This document shows, piece after piece, positions 43,136 to 52,361 of a DNA stretch of 58,002 nt. The notes beneath the pieces were generated by a model. The model searched no databases. It worked only from the letters and a program-made list of their open reading frames with translations, and was not told the DNA's origin. Location: the NCBI GenBank assembly GCA_913049555.1, contig CAJWYM010000011.1, positions 1 through 58,002 on the forward strand. The letters are read 5' to 3'. Made by a program: the position numbers and the translations under genes. Within the stretch, counting starts at the first letter, position 1. Each line of letters starts with the position of its first letter. This DNA is from an uncultured Opitutia bacterium. GTDB lineage: Bacteria > Verrucomicrobiota > Verrucomicrobiia > Opitutales > CAJWYM01.

Positions 43136-43163
43136 AAACTATCGATCTGGTGAATGCTGTCAA
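43136..43163 (-). promoter_or_regulatory. Promoter of the prohibitin-like gene, predicted leaderless
   Basis: On the minus strand a consensus -35 TTGACA (43163-43158), a 16-nt spacer and TAGTTT (43141-43136) are followed by exactly 6 nt and the ATG (43129). The fit of both boxes and the fixed 6-nt distance suggest transcription starts at the ATG. Confidence 0.6.
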
Positions 43164-43304
43164 TAAACTAGTAGAGACTTCGAGTTAGAAATAAATACCC
43201 AGATTCTTCTAGAAAATGCACGAATTATGTTCCATACTAGTATTCAATTCCAATTTTAAAAAAAGTTTTAAAATAAGAATCATAAGCGGACTAAAATCCA
43301 TTAA

Positions 43305-43880
43305 TTATCCATTTTCAAGGAGTTCCAATTGAGACAATTCTTGTCTTGTATTTACGTTGATTAAAGCCTCCGGGGAATCTATCGAAACAGACTTTACGCT
43401 TCGCGTTTGGAGATATCTAAAAACAGAACAGTGATCCAAATCCAGAGAATCCTTAATAAATAAAAAATTAGAGGGCTCCCAAATACCACAAAGGGGTTCT
43501 ATTGTCTGACGAAGTTTGTTAAAGGCAAAGGTTCCATCCATTGAAGGATCTCTCTTTTGAATCAATTCCTCAATAACCTCCATTTTTAATCCATAGAGAT
43601 CACAAGAAAGGATCAACCAAGGGTCATTAGGAGCAAAATGCATTGCGGAGTAAATTCCTCCTAAAGGCCCCTTGTTCTCGTGCTTATCAAGAATGACCTT
43701 CGAAGAAGTTAAGGGATCAAAGGCGCTTTGATTTTTGGAACGAGATATAAATACTTCAAACTTTTTCTCAAGCAAGATCTCAATCATAGGAGATACAAGG
43801 AACTGGCTATTCCTCATTAACAAAAGCTTGTCGGTCTTCATGCGGCGACTTTTTCCACCCGCTAGAATTAGAGCTTTCAT
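43305..43880 (-). CDS. mobA: Molybdenum cofactor guanylyltransferase (MobA-like)
   Basis: The 191-residue nucleotidyltransferase has the N-terminal GTP-binding signature LILAGGKSRRMKTDKLLL (4-21) and a downstream D residue in SCDLYG (about 92). MobA attaches GMP to molybdopterin to make the guanine dinucleotide cofactor; MobA-like enzymes can also use CTP. The family is short at about 190 residues, and this fits. It lies 34 nt downstream of pgpA on the same strand, probably in one transcript with pgsA and pgpA, although the pathway is unrelated. Confidence 0.85.
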   Translation of the reverse strand: MKALILAGGKSRRMKTDKLLLMRNSQFLVSPMIEILLEKKFEVFISRSKNQSAFDPLTSSKVILDKHENKGPLGGIYSAMHFAPNDPWLILSCDLYGLKMEVIEELIQKRDPSMDGTFAFNKLRQTIEPLCGIWEPSNFLFIKDSLDLDHCSVFRYLQTRSVKSVSIDSPEALINVNTRQELSQLELLENG

Positions 43881-43914
43881 CTGGAGATTCTATTATAAAA
43901 ATCACGAATTCCAG

Positions 43915-44430
43915 TCATCCATGAGTCATCCAAAACAGAATTTGCAGTACTAGATTTGTGAAAATAGCTGCAACCACATCATCAATAACAACTCCAAAAC
44001 CCCCTCCAATTTCTTGTAATCTTCCTATAATCCAAGGCTTTGTAATATCTAGAATACGAAACAAAATAAAACCTAAAAGTAACCAAACCCATAAGGTGTA
44101 AGAACTTTCAGAGCCTTCAGGAAAAAGAAAAATAAAACAAAATGGAATCGCAATAATCTCATCCAATATGACAAAACCTGGGTCCTTTGTATTGAATCTA
44201 ATTTCTGCCTCGTTGCATATTCCCATAGTCAAATAAGTCCCGACCAAAAGGGTTGATATATAAGCCCAATTCGGTAATTCTTTAAAAAAGAAAACATACA
44301 AAAAGAGACCCAATACACTGCCCCAAGTTCCCGGTGCTTTTAGCAAAGTCCCGACGGGTCCAAAGGTGCTTAAATTAATTATGATAGCTCTGGGGATATA
44401 AGCGGCCCAGTAAAAATTTTTTCTATTCAT
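43915..44430 (-). CDS. pgpA: Phosphatidylglycerophosphatase A
   Basis: The 171-residue membrane enzyme dephosphorylates phosphatidylglycerol phosphate to phosphatidylglycerol. It carries the family motifs KAPGTWGSVLGL (about 32-43), a conserved DEIIAIPF, and RILDITKPWIIGRLQEIGGG, and ends with DDVVAAIFTNLV. Three to four membrane helices are expected. The start overlaps the pgsA stop by 4 nt, so the synthase and the phosphatase of phosphatidylglycerol are made as a pair. Confidence 0.9.
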   Translation of the reverse strand: MNRKNFYWAAYIPRAIIINLSTFGPVGTLLKAPGTWGSVLGLFLYVFFFKELPNWAYISTLLVGTYLTMGICNEAEIRFNTKDPGFVILDEIIAIPFCFIFLFPEGSESSYTLWVWLLLGFILFRILDITKPWIIGRLQEIGGGFGVVIDDVVAAIFTNLVLQILFWMTHG

Positions 44431-45092
44431 TCTTTATTTTTTTCGGGAGTCTTTCCAGTAAACAAATCCCAATATTTAATCACATAGGAAGCCCCGGAAC
44501 TCACAGTAAGCAAACTAGCTAAAATAAATAATAAGATTCCTAATTGTTCCAATCTCTGAACCCATAGGCTATCCCAAAACCCAAGGTCATTTTTGAATGC
44601 CTGAGCAAGTAAAATAGCACCTGCAGAGATAATTTGAAAAACTGTTTTATATTTGCCTGATTTCTCAGCAGCCAATACTTGTCCTGTAGCAGCTGCAACC
44701 AATCGCAGGCCAGTGATCAGAAACTCCCTAGATAAAATCAATAAGATTAAAAATAAAGACCAGAATGGATAAAGCCCAAAGGCAAAAAGAGTTATAAATA
44801 CTCCAACCATCATAACTTTGTCTGACAATGCATCCATCAGTTTGCCATAGTCCGAAATCTGGTTTAATTTTCTAGCTAAATACCCATCCAACCAATCCGA
44901 CAAGCCCCCAATTACAAAGATCACAAAAGCGGCAGAGCACATCCAATTCTCGGTGGGGCTCTTAGCCACTTGGAATTGAGTCAAAGAACCAGTCATACCA
45001 ATCCAAAGAACCAATGTTATGGCAAAAAGAATTGGGATCCGGCAAAGACTGAGTGTATTAGGAATGTTCACGGTTGTTATAGATAGAAGCAC
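44427..45092 (-). CDS. pgsA: CDP-diacylglycerol--glycerol-3-phosphate phosphatidyltransferase
   Basis: The 221-residue CDP-alcohol phosphatidyltransferase makes phosphatidylglycerol phosphate. The signature D-G-x2-A-R-x8-G-x3-D-x3-D is present (DGYLARKLNQISDYGKLMDA, then LSDK, about 68-91). It has about five membrane helices. GTG 45092 opens the frame, and a TAGTGT hexamer lies 6 nt before it. An alternative GTG at 45071 would give the more usual start MNIPNTLSL, so the N terminus is uncertain by 7 residues. It overlaps pgpA and stands divergent from coaD. Confidence 0.92.
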   Translation of the reverse strand: MLLSITTVNIPNTLSLCRIPILFAITLVLWIGMTGSLTQFQVAKSPTENWMCSAAFVIFVIGGLSDWLDGYLARKLNQISDYGKLMDALSDKVMMVGVFITLFAFGLYPFWSLFLILLILSREFLITGLRLVAAATGQVLAAEKSGKYKTVFQIISAGAILLAQAFKNDLGFWDSLWVQRLEQLGILLFILASLLTVSSGASYVIKYWDLFTGKTPEKNKE

Positions 45093-45161
45093 TAAAATAC
45101 ACTAGAATCAAGCATTTGAATTGATCTGTCTTGAATCCACTGCTTAACTCCTAATTGAACT

Positions 45162-45641
45162 ATGAAAACTGCTATCTATCCAGGCACATTTGATCCAGTA
45201 ACAAATGGGCACCTTGACGTTCTCGAAAGAGCTTCCAAACTTTTTCCAAAAGTAATTATTGCGGTTAGCGAAAATAGTGAAAAGAAGACCTTATTTGATT
45301 TAGAAGAAAGAATGTTTTTGATAAAAAAAAATGTTTTAAAGTATAACAATGTTTTTATTGGAAGTTTTAAAGGACTTTTAGTTGAGTATGCTCTCGAGCA
45401 AAATGCCTCTGTAATCATTCGAGGTTTGCGCGCTGTGTCGGACTTTGAATATGAGTTTCAAATGGCCCAGATGAATCGTCACTTAGAAGAGGATTTAGAA
45501 ACGCTCTTTTTAATGCCCAATGAAAAGTATTTTTTTACGAGTTCCACGTTAGTAAAACAAGTTATGAAATACACAGATCGACCCTTGCAACTGATTCCCT
45601 CAAACGTTCTAGAAGCTCTAAAGAAAAAACTACACAATTAA
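45162..45641 (+). CDS. coaD: Phosphopantetheine adenylyltransferase
   Basis: The 159-residue enzyme joins 4'-phosphopantetheine and ATP to make dephospho-CoA. The nucleotidyltransferase motif T9-F-D-P-V-T-N-G-H17 is complete, and the second motif [11 protein letters not shown] is present near residue 127. A conserved [12 protein letters not shown] segment (about 87-98) completes the family pattern. A 69-bp gap separates it from divergent pgsA. An MFS gene follows 9 nt later. Confidence 0.97.
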   Translation: MKTAIYPGTFDPVTNGHLDVLERASKLFPKVIIAVSENSEKKTLFDLEERMFLIKKNVLKYNNVFIGSFKGLLVEYALEQNASVIIRGLRAVSDFEYEFQMAQMNRHLEEDLETLFLMPNEKYFFTSSTLVKQVMKYTDRPLQLIPSNVLEALKKKLHN

Positions 45642-45650
45642 TAGGAATTC

Positions 45651-46970
45651 ATGGAAGATAAAGACAGAAAAAAAGTTCTTGGAGTTGTATTTCTTACAAT
45701 TTTCCTTGATTTAGTGGGATTCTCAATCATTTTTCCACTTTTTCCAGAAATGATAGAATTCTACTTTGGGAACGAACTGCCTGCATGGATCAGGAGCATG
45801 CGAGTTGCAATTTTAGAGTTAGTAGGTCCTGCGGAATCTATCAGTGAACACTTTTTAATTATTGTTTTTTTTGGGGGTGTTCTCGGTTCGATTTACTCAT
45901 TACTACAATTTCTCTTTGCACCGGTTTGGGGTCATTTTTCTGATCTTTATGGACGCAAACCAATTATGATTCTAACGGTCTCTGGAATCTTCATAAGCTA
46001 TATTCTGTGGATCTTTGCAGATGCCTTTGCTGCACTTATCTTAGCTAGAGTAATTGGAGGAATTATGAGTGGCAATTTATCGGCTGCAACCGCTTCCGTT
46101 GCAGATATTACTACAAGAAAAAAGAGAGCCTCAGGCATGGCTATTGTTGGAATTGCTTTTGGACTTGGATTTATGGTAGGTCCTGCAATAGGTGGGCTTT
46201 CCGCTATGATAAACCTGCTAGAATGGAATCCAGCTCTGGCAGAATTCGGGATCAATCCTTTTTCCTTTCCAGCGATGATCAGTGCGCTTCTTGCCGGTCT
46301 AAACCTTTTGTGGGTTGTTACCAAATTTCCTGAGACCTTGCCTCCTGAAAAAAGAAAAAGATCGGAAGCAAGTCGAATTGTATACCCGATTTTTGGGATT
46401 ATGGATCAGCCACATGCTGGGGTCCAAAGAAGTATTGTTTTGTATTTAATATTTATGATTTCATTCAGTGGAATGGAATTTACTCTAACTTTTTTAGCCG
46501 CTGAAAGACTTAGTTTTAAATCTTTAGAAAATGGTCTTATGTTCTTACTGATTGGATTTGTTCTGATGATTGTTCAAGGGGTTGTCGTTCGACGAATGGC
46601 TCCTCGAATTGGGGAGAAAAAGTTGATGATGTTTGGATTTATAATAGCCATTCCCTCTTTCTGGATATTATCGATGAGCCAAAACTTGACCTTCTTTCTT
46701 TTCGGCATAACAGGAATGTCTACCGCCGTAGCATTAGTAAGCCCATCGATTACTTCACTTGTATCTCTTTACTCTGATGAAAGAGAGCAAGGACTCAATC
46801 TTGGCGTCTTTAGATCTGCGGGATCATTAGCTAGAGCGATCGGTCCTGTTCTCGCAGGAATTGCATATTTTGGACTGAACTCAGAAAATACATACAGGAT
46901 AGGTGCCATTCTGATGATTGTCCCCTTTTTCCTTTGTATGAGTTTACCCACTCCACCAAAAAGAGAATAA
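45651..46970 (+). CDS. MFS transporter, TetA/TCR-like
   Basis: The 439-residue protein has about twelve membrane helices and the MFS motifs of the DHA1/Tet group: FLDLVGFSIIFPLFPEM (about 15-31) and the loop DLYGRKPIMIL (about 98-108, the G-x-x-x-D-R/GRKP motif). A long non-conserved loop of about 30 residues after the first helix (about 38-62) is unusual. Substrate is unknown; the Tet-like group holds drug and also sugar or metabolite exporters. It has a Shine-Dalgarno-like AGGAA and is joined to coaD with a 9-nt gap. Confidence 0.85.
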   Translation: MEDKDRKKVLGVVFLTIFLDLVGFSIIFPLFPEMIEFYFGNELPAWIRSMRVAILELVGPAESISEHFLIIVFFGGVLGSIYSLLQFLFAPVWGHFSDLYGRKPIMILTVSGIFISYILWIFADAFAALILARVIGGIMSGNLSAATASVADITTRKKRASGMAIVGIAFGLGFMVGPAIGGLSAMINLLEWNPALAEFGINPFSFPAMISALLAGLNLLWVVTKFPETLPPEKRKRSEASRIVYPIFGIMDQPHAGVQRSIVLYLIFMISFSGMEFTLTFLAAERLSFKSLENGLMFLLIGFVLMIVQGVVVRRMAPRIGEKKLMMFGFIIAIPSFWILSMSQNLTFFLFGITGMSTAVALVSPSITSLVSLYSDEREQGLNLGVFRSAGSLARAIGPVLAGIAYFGLNSENTYRIGAILMIVPFFLCMSLPTPPKRE

Positions 46971-47026
46971 TCAACCTTTGTTAAAGCCGCTTTGATAGAA
47001 ATCAAATAATTGGATCGGACACACAG

Positions 47027-47815
47027 TTAAGTATTGAAATCGGACACCCAACTACAAGTAATTTCACCATAGCAACTCTTCTGATGCATTCTAAGCTTTT
47101 GTAATCGACTCAATTCAAGCAAAGCAAAAAAGGTAATTACCAGATAGGACAAAGGGGTCTTATCTAGAATTAGATCGGAAAACAGAATTTCTTTTTCCTG
47201 CTCAAATTGAGCGCTTACAAACGCCATCTGATCGGCTACAGTAATGGTTTCTAAATGGATTTCCATTGAGTGCCTTCGATCGGTAAAACGCTGAAGCGCT
47301 TTATTAAATACATTCCATATTTCATTTTCAGTGCTTCCAACTAGTGTGGATTCTGGAATCTCAGTTGAGACAACTTCGCGGGCAATCATGGAAGACTTTG
47401 AAATCATCAAAGAATCGATATCCTTAGCCGCCTCTTTCATTCCTTGATACTCGACTAATTGTTGAACCAATTGCCAGCGCGGATCCATTGGCTCCTCCAC
47501 ATATTCATTAAGAGTATGCGCAGGTTCTCTTTTCGGCAAGAGCATAGAGCTCTTAATTTGCATCAAGGTTGCTGCCATAAAAAAGAATTCTCCCGCCAAA
47601 TCTAAATTCACTTCTTCCATTGCATAAAGAACCTGCAGGTATTGGTTCGCTACCAGTTCAATGGGTATGTCGTAAATATCGATTTCATTTTTACGAATTA
47701 AAAACAACAATAAGTCCAATGGACCATCAAAAATTGGGAGCTTCACCCCAGGAATGCTATCTTCCAAAATAGAATCTTTAAAAGACAACGGGTTCTTCTC
47801 CTGTCTAGAAGTCAT
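47027..47815 (-). CDS. scpA: Segregation and condensation protein A
   Basis: The 262-residue kleisin subunit of SMC-ScpAB links the SMC heads. The N-terminal pattern FDGPLDLLLFLIRKNEIDIY (about 29-48), followed by IPIELVANQYLQ and FFFMAATLMQIKSSMLLP, is the family hallmark. The C-terminal winged-helix segment, with TFFALLELSRLQKLRM near 220-240, is also present. No scpB lies next to it. It converges on the MFS gene and is downstream of lptD on the same strand with a 78-nt gap. Confidence 0.93.
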   Translation of the reverse strand: MTSRQEKNPLSFKDSILEDSIPGVKLPIFDGPLDLLLFLIRKNEIDIYDIPIELVANQYLQVLYAMEEVNLDLAGEFFFMAATLMQIKSSMLLPKREPAHTLNEYVEEPMDPRWQLVQQLVEYQGMKEAAKDIDSLMISKSSMIAREVVSTEIPESTLVGSTENEIWNVFNKALQRFTDRRHSMEIHLETITVADQMAFVSAQFEQEKEILFSDLILDKTPLSYLVITFFALLELSRLQKLRMHQKSCYGEITCSWVSDFNT

Positions 47816-47893
47816 TTATAAAAATTGAACGGAATGTTGGATTGCTTTATTAATCTTACAACTTGATAAGGTACAATACAAAAATCATGAAAC

Positions 47894-49972
47894 CTAAAAG
47901 CTCAGTAAGCGAAGGTTCATATCCAGTCGCCAATTTCCTCTTCGCTCCGAATTCTGTTGATAACCAAAGGAGGAAGCAATTTTCCAATATCTACCCAGCA
48001 TCGTATCGAGTCCTCCAATCAACTCCGACCACTCCTCATCCTCAGCGTCGAAGGTGATTTTTGTTGAGATCCCAAAATTCTGATTAATCCGAACATTAGC
48101 TCGGACAAAATACTCCTCAATCTCGTTTTGAAGAATTTCTGTTCCAAACTGGATACTTCGCACATCTCCATCTTTTAGAGTCAAAGCAGAGGAATAGTTT
48201 TTCAGAGTCAAATCCTCCGTTTTTAAACGAGATAAAAAGTCTAATTGTAGCCAGTCAGCAGGAGTCAATTCTAGATCACTGTAAAAAGAGTCAAAAGTAT
48301 TTTCCTCGATTCCTTTTGCAAACAAAAGATCTTGATACAAATTCAATCGTAACAAAGTTCGAGATCCATATTCTTGCGATCTAGTTTGAACCGTATTCTC
48401 CAAACCAAAGCGAGTAGTATGAATTTTCTTTATCTGATCTATCGATGGGTTTTGACCCAAACCCAATGGATTCACTCGAGCCAATCGAATCCCTCCATTA
48501 TCAATCTCCCTAATTCTCCCAGAACCATTTTCCTTTCCTGGTAAAGCTCTGTATTGTATAGTAGGTTTCAAGACATGGCGAATCCCATTGATGGCCCAGA
48601 CTGGCTGTTCTACCTCCCAAGATGCATAAGATTTAATCTCCAGATCAAAACCAATCTCTCCTACAACCCGAGCGTAGGATTCAGAAGAATCCAAAGTTTC
48701 TAAGTAGTGGGTGATCTGACTACCAATAAGGGGTGTAAAACTGAACCAATCCTCAAAATATAGGGGACGAGAAAGTTTGTAATAAGAATCCACTCTTTTA
48801 GAATCGTTATTCCCTCCAAAGATCGATTCTTGAGGGTGCTTTAAATATGAAAATTGAAGTTTTGCTTCCTGAACGAAATTTGTTTCATACAAAGGAGTGG
48901 GCAAGTAGCTAAAAGTCAACTCGGGCAATCTTTGAATAACAGGCTCAAACGAATTGGGACGAAATCTACCAAAAATAGAGACCACGGAATTTTCAGTCAA
49001 ATAATTGGATTCAATGAATGTGTCTGAATCTTGATTGTTCTCAAAAAAGCGGTAGTCAAAATCTCGAAAAAACTCCTTATCAGATCTCCAATCTAATTGT
49101 GCCAAGAAATCAAAACCATCTCTAAAATTCTCTTTATGAAAACCTTTTATATAATAGCGGTTTTTATCTATTGCATCTCCCGATCGATCAAAACCAGGAT
49201 CATTCCAATCATGAATATGACCTAGACTCCAATCCCCAAATCTTTCTGACAATGAACTTTTCTTGCCATATCTAAATTTGGGTCCAATTAACAGACCTCT
49301 TTTGGTGTATGAATTTATAAAACCACCCACACTTGATTCCTCTCCAGACTGAAACCACAAATCCGCTTTTGTAAAAGCTCCTAAGTGCGTTGCATAACCC
49401 AAAGATAAACCTGGATCGTAAGGAGTCACTCCGGTTTTAAACTCAAAATTGGGCAAATAAAAGAAGGGAACTTTTCCCGCTCGAAAAACAGCCCCCTCAA
49501 CCCGAATTTTTTCTGCATTTCGATCGAAAAATAGTCTTTTTACTTGAATATTAGGCTCGAAACCATCGGGTTCATTGTAATAAATGACCGCTCTTTTTCC
49601 CTCAACATGATCGCCACTCGCAAAAAACTCCTGACCTGAGAGATACAAGGGTGAAAAACCAAAACGAAACTGATCCGCAGAAATTTGTTTGTCATTGAAA
49701 CGATATTCAGCTCGGTCCGTAGTCAATCTCATCCCTGATCGGGTGATTTTGACATTTTTTTTGGCTTCTATGAATCCTTTGTTTTTGACGAATCTTATCT
49801 TTTCTGACTCGATCAAAAATCCCTTGCCTTCCAATCTTGCATTTCCTTCAGCAATCATGCTTTGGTCGTCTTGATTGAACTGAATGGGTAAGTCTGAACT
49901 TAAATTAGGCTGAACTGCCTGCAGGCAAGATAAAAAACAATGAAACGTGATAAAATAGAATAAATTGCGCAC
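47894..49972 (-). CDS. lptD: LPS-assembly protein LptD-like outer-membrane beta-barrel
   Basis: The 692-residue protein begins (GTG) with a signal peptide (MRNLFYFITFHCFLSCLQA) and an OstA/LptA-like beta-jellyroll (about 25-150: IQFNQDDQSMIAEGNARLEG). The rest is a beta-barrel-like pattern with alternating short strands. LptD with LptE inserts lipopolysaccharide into the outer membrane, so an outer membrane with LPS is implied. The disulfide-forming Cys residues known from E. coli are not seen (few Cys beyond the signal). A weak -10-like AATACT lies 5 nt before the GTG. The call rests on domain layout. Confidence 0.75.
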   Translation of the reverse strand: MRNLFYFITFHCFLSCLQAVQPNLSSDLPIQFNQDDQSMIAEGNARLEGKGFLIESEKIRFVKNKGFIEAKKNVKITRSGMRLTTDRAEYRFNDKQISADQFRFGFSPLYLSGQEFFASGDHVEGKRAVIYYNEPDGFEPNIQVKRLFFDRNAEKIRVEGAVFRAGKVPFFYLPNFEFKTGVTPYDPGLSLGYATHLGAFTKADLWFQSGEESSVGGFINSYTKRGLLIGPKFRYGKKSSLSERFGDWSLGHIHDWNDPGFDRSGDAIDKNRYYIKGFHKENFRDGFDFLAQLDWRSDKEFFRDFDYRFFENNQDSDTFIESNYLTENSVVSIFGRFRPNSFEPVIQRLPELTFSYLPTPLYETNFVQEAKLQFSYLKHPQESIFGGNNDSKRVDSYYKLSRPLYFEDWFSFTPLIGSQITHYLETLDSSESYARVVGEIGFDLEIKSYASWEVEQPVWAINGIRHVLKPTIQYRALPGKENGSGRIREIDNGGIRLARVNPLGLGQNPSIDQIKKIHTTRFGLENTVQTRSQEYGSRTLLRLNLYQDLLFAKGIEENTFDSFYSDLELTPADWLQLDFLSRLKTEDLTLKNYSSALTLKDGDVRSIQFGTEILQNEIEEYFVRANVRINQNFGISTKITFDAEDEEWSELIGGLDTMLGRYWKIASSFGYQQNSERRGNWRLDMNLRLLSF

Positions 49973-50348
49973 AATTGAGTATTCATTGATTACATCTAAT
50001 ATTAAGCCTTAGATCAAGCAACAATTCAGAGTTTCTTGGAATAGAATTAAAGAAATCAAGACCTTGAATCTAAGATTTTTCAACCATTTAATCCCTGGTT
50101 TATCGGCCATTTATATTTTTATTAGATTTTTAACAGGTCATGAAAGAGAAAAGCAAAGAGCTGTTAATTCTTTTCAATATAAGAGAGAAATATCAGTTAG
50201 GATACCCAATTTCTAAAGCCAGAACAGATTTTTTCGCACCATTGAAGAAAGCATCAAGGAAATCTTGATTATTTAATTCCAATTAGATCGATTGAAATTA
50301 GGTTTTTAATCTATCCATCTTAAAAGGGACTCCAAAAACAAAAAACTG
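49973..50348. other. Gap between rpoD and lptD
   Basis: No confident gene over 376 bp. Two short frames overlap: ATG-initiated on the plus strand (42 residues near 50140-50267) and a 29-codon frame on the minus strand near 50198-50285 starting TTG. Neither has a ribosome site or a recognised product. No terminator or RNA gene is clear, although the rpoD transcript should end here. Confidence 0.45.
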
Positions 50349-52346
50349 TTACTTCTTCAATTCCTCCACTGGTTTTTGAGTAAAACTCTCAGCGCCTGGG
50401 CCTTTATGAGAGGGTTCTGACTCAAAAAATCCATGCAATTGACGAATTCGAGTAGGGTGTCTCATCTTTCTCAGAGCTTTTGCTTCAATTTGCCGAATTC
50501 TCTCTCGGGTAACGTCAAACTTTTTACCGACTTCTTCAAGCGTTCGACTGTAACCATCCGTCAAACCAAATCTTAGGGACAAAACATTGCGTTCTCTTTC
50601 TGTCAAACTGTCCAATACATCAATAATTTTCTCCTTCAACAAAGAATAAGCAGTTTGATCATACGGGTTTTCTGCACCTTTGTCTTCTATAAAATCCCCG
50701 AAATTCGTGTCATCTCCATCCCCAACAGGACTTTGTAGACTAATGGGTTGTTGAGCCATCTTCATAATTGTTTGAACTTTATCAATGGGCATTCCCATTT
50801 CTTCAGCGACTTCCTCCGCAGTCGGCTCATGGCCTAATTCTTGCAACAATTGCTTTTGAACTTGCATCACTTTGTTGAGAGTTTCAATCATGTGAACTGG
50901 GATACGAATCGTCCTTGCTTGATCCGCAATCGATCTGGTAATTGCTTGACGAATCCACCAAGTAGCATAGGTGGAGAATTTGTACCCTCTCCGATATTCA
51001 AATTTCTCCACAGCTTTCATTAAACCCATATTTCCCTCTTGAATAAGATCCAAGAAAGACAATCCTCTGTTTGTATACTTCTTAGCAATACTAATGACCA
51101 AACGCAAATTAGCCTCAACCATTTCCGTTTTGGCTCTGTGAGCTTTCCGCAAAGCAATACGAATTTTCTTAACGAGGTCTAGAAAGCTAACTACGTCCAT
51201 TCTAAACTTCTCTTCTAGCATACTTAATTCTGCTTCAGTTTTAGTCGTGTCTGCTGGAGTTCTTCCTCTAGAAATACTTTTTTGCGCTTGAGCCCTGCGA
51301 TCTAAACCAAACTGTGCCGTTTTAATGTCACGCTCGATAAGCTCCAAATACTCCTCAAAAACTTTTAATTTGAAACAAAATTTCTTAAAAATGGGTTCGT
51401 ATTGAGAATCGTATTTTAGGAATCTTTTGTGAGCTCTTTTCTTAGTTGCTTCATCTTTCGCATCGACATAATGATTCCAAGCTTTCATCGCCTTTTTGTT
51501 AATCTCTTTAGCGTCCTCAATAAGGGACGGGATCGCTTTGAAATAATTTTCTCGATTGTCGATCTTTTTGTCTAAAACAACTCGATCAAATCTTTCTTCC
51601 CGTTTAAACAACTTCTGAGCAATTTCCCCCTGATAGTCATAGGTGAGTCCCACTGAAAAAAGAACAGACTGAGCCTCTTGCTCAGCCTTTTCAATCCGCT
51701 TAGAAATAGCAACCTCTTGCTCCCTGGAGAGTAAAGGAACTTGTCCCATTTGCTTCAAATACATTCTGACTGGGTCGTCTAACAAATCTGCTTGAGCTGC
51801 CTTCAGATCATCCTCATCGGTGATGTCTTTTTTTTCTTTGTAAGCCTCGACCTCTTTGGTGTCTATAATGTCAATTTCTAGGTTTTCCAAAATAGAAATC
51901 ACATTATCAATTTCTTCAGGATTGTTGAATTTATCGGGCAGGGAATCCCCGATATCTTTGTAAGTCAAATAACCTTGATCCTTAGATTTGTGAATAAGCT
52001 CTCGGATTCTTTCATTTAACTTTGTTTGCTCTTCGAGAACCTTTTTCTCACTGGCAGACTTGGTTGTTTTTTTGACGACAGACTTCTTCTCAACACCGCT
52101 TTGCACTTTTTTAAGGGAAGTTTTTTTAGTGGACGCAGCAATCTTTGTGTCTGAAGCTTTCTTGGATACTCTGGTCTTTTTCTTGGCAACTTTCCTCGAT
52201 CCAACCTTTTTAGTGGCAGTCACTTTTTCTAGTTGAGGCGATTGGGTCTTCGATGCAGGTGTGTCTGATTTCTTAATAGACTTTTTCTTTGCAACTGAAG
52301 TCTTCGTTGTTTTCTTTTTAGCGGTTGTTTTTTTTGCTGGTGCCAT
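50349..52346 (-). CDS. rpoD: RNA polymerase primary sigma factor (sigma-70) with lysine-rich N-terminal extension
   Basis: The 665-residue sigma factor has region 1.1-like residues at about 105-185, region 1.2 ([22 protein letters not shown]), a non-conserved linker, region 2 ([20 protein letters not shown], and [14 protein letters not shown] for promoter opening), region 3, and region 4 ([34 protein letters not shown]). The first 105 residues are unusual: about one third lysine, with repeated KK-T/S/A, like histone H1 tails. The gene lies 15 nt after dnaG, a widespread dnaG-rpoD order. Confidence 0.97.
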   Translation of the reverse strand: MAPAKKTTAKKKTTKTSVAKKKSIKKSDTPASKTQSPQLEKVTATKKVGSRKVAKKKTRVSKKASDTKIAASTKKTSLKKVQSGVEKKSVVKKTTKSASEKKVLEEQTKLNERIRELIHKSKDQGYLTYKDIGDSLPDKFNNPEEIDNVISILENLEIDIIDTKEVEAYKEKKDITDEDDLKAAQADLLDDPVRMYLKQMGQVPLLSREQEVAISKRIEKAEQEAQSVLFSVGLTYDYQGEIAQKLFKREERFDRVVLDKKIDNRENYFKAIPSLIEDAKEINKKAMKAWNHYVDAKDEATKKRAHKRFLKYDSQYEPIFKKFCFKLKVFEEYLELIERDIKTAQFGLDRRAQAQKSISRGRTPADTTKTEAELSMLEEKFRMDVVSFLDLVKKIRIALRKAHRAKTEMVEANLRLVISIAKKYTNRGLSFLDLIQEGNMGLMKAVEKFEYRRGYKFSTYATWWIRQAITRSIADQARTIRIPVHMIETLNKVMQVQKQLLQELGHEPTAEEVAEEMGMPIDKVQTIMKMAQQPISLQSPVGDGDDTNFGDFIEDKGAENPYDQTAYSLLKEKIIDVLDSLTERERNVLSLRFGLTDGYSRTLEEVGKKFDVTRERIRQIEAKALRKMRHPTRIRQLHGFFESEPSHKGPGAESFTQKPVEELKK

Positions 52347-52361
52347 TATAAGTTCACTTTA

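Noticed and set aside
49973-50348. Small protein or RNA between rpoD and lptD
   Set aside because: Short frames on both strands overlap each other and neither has a start context or a stable fold that I can see.
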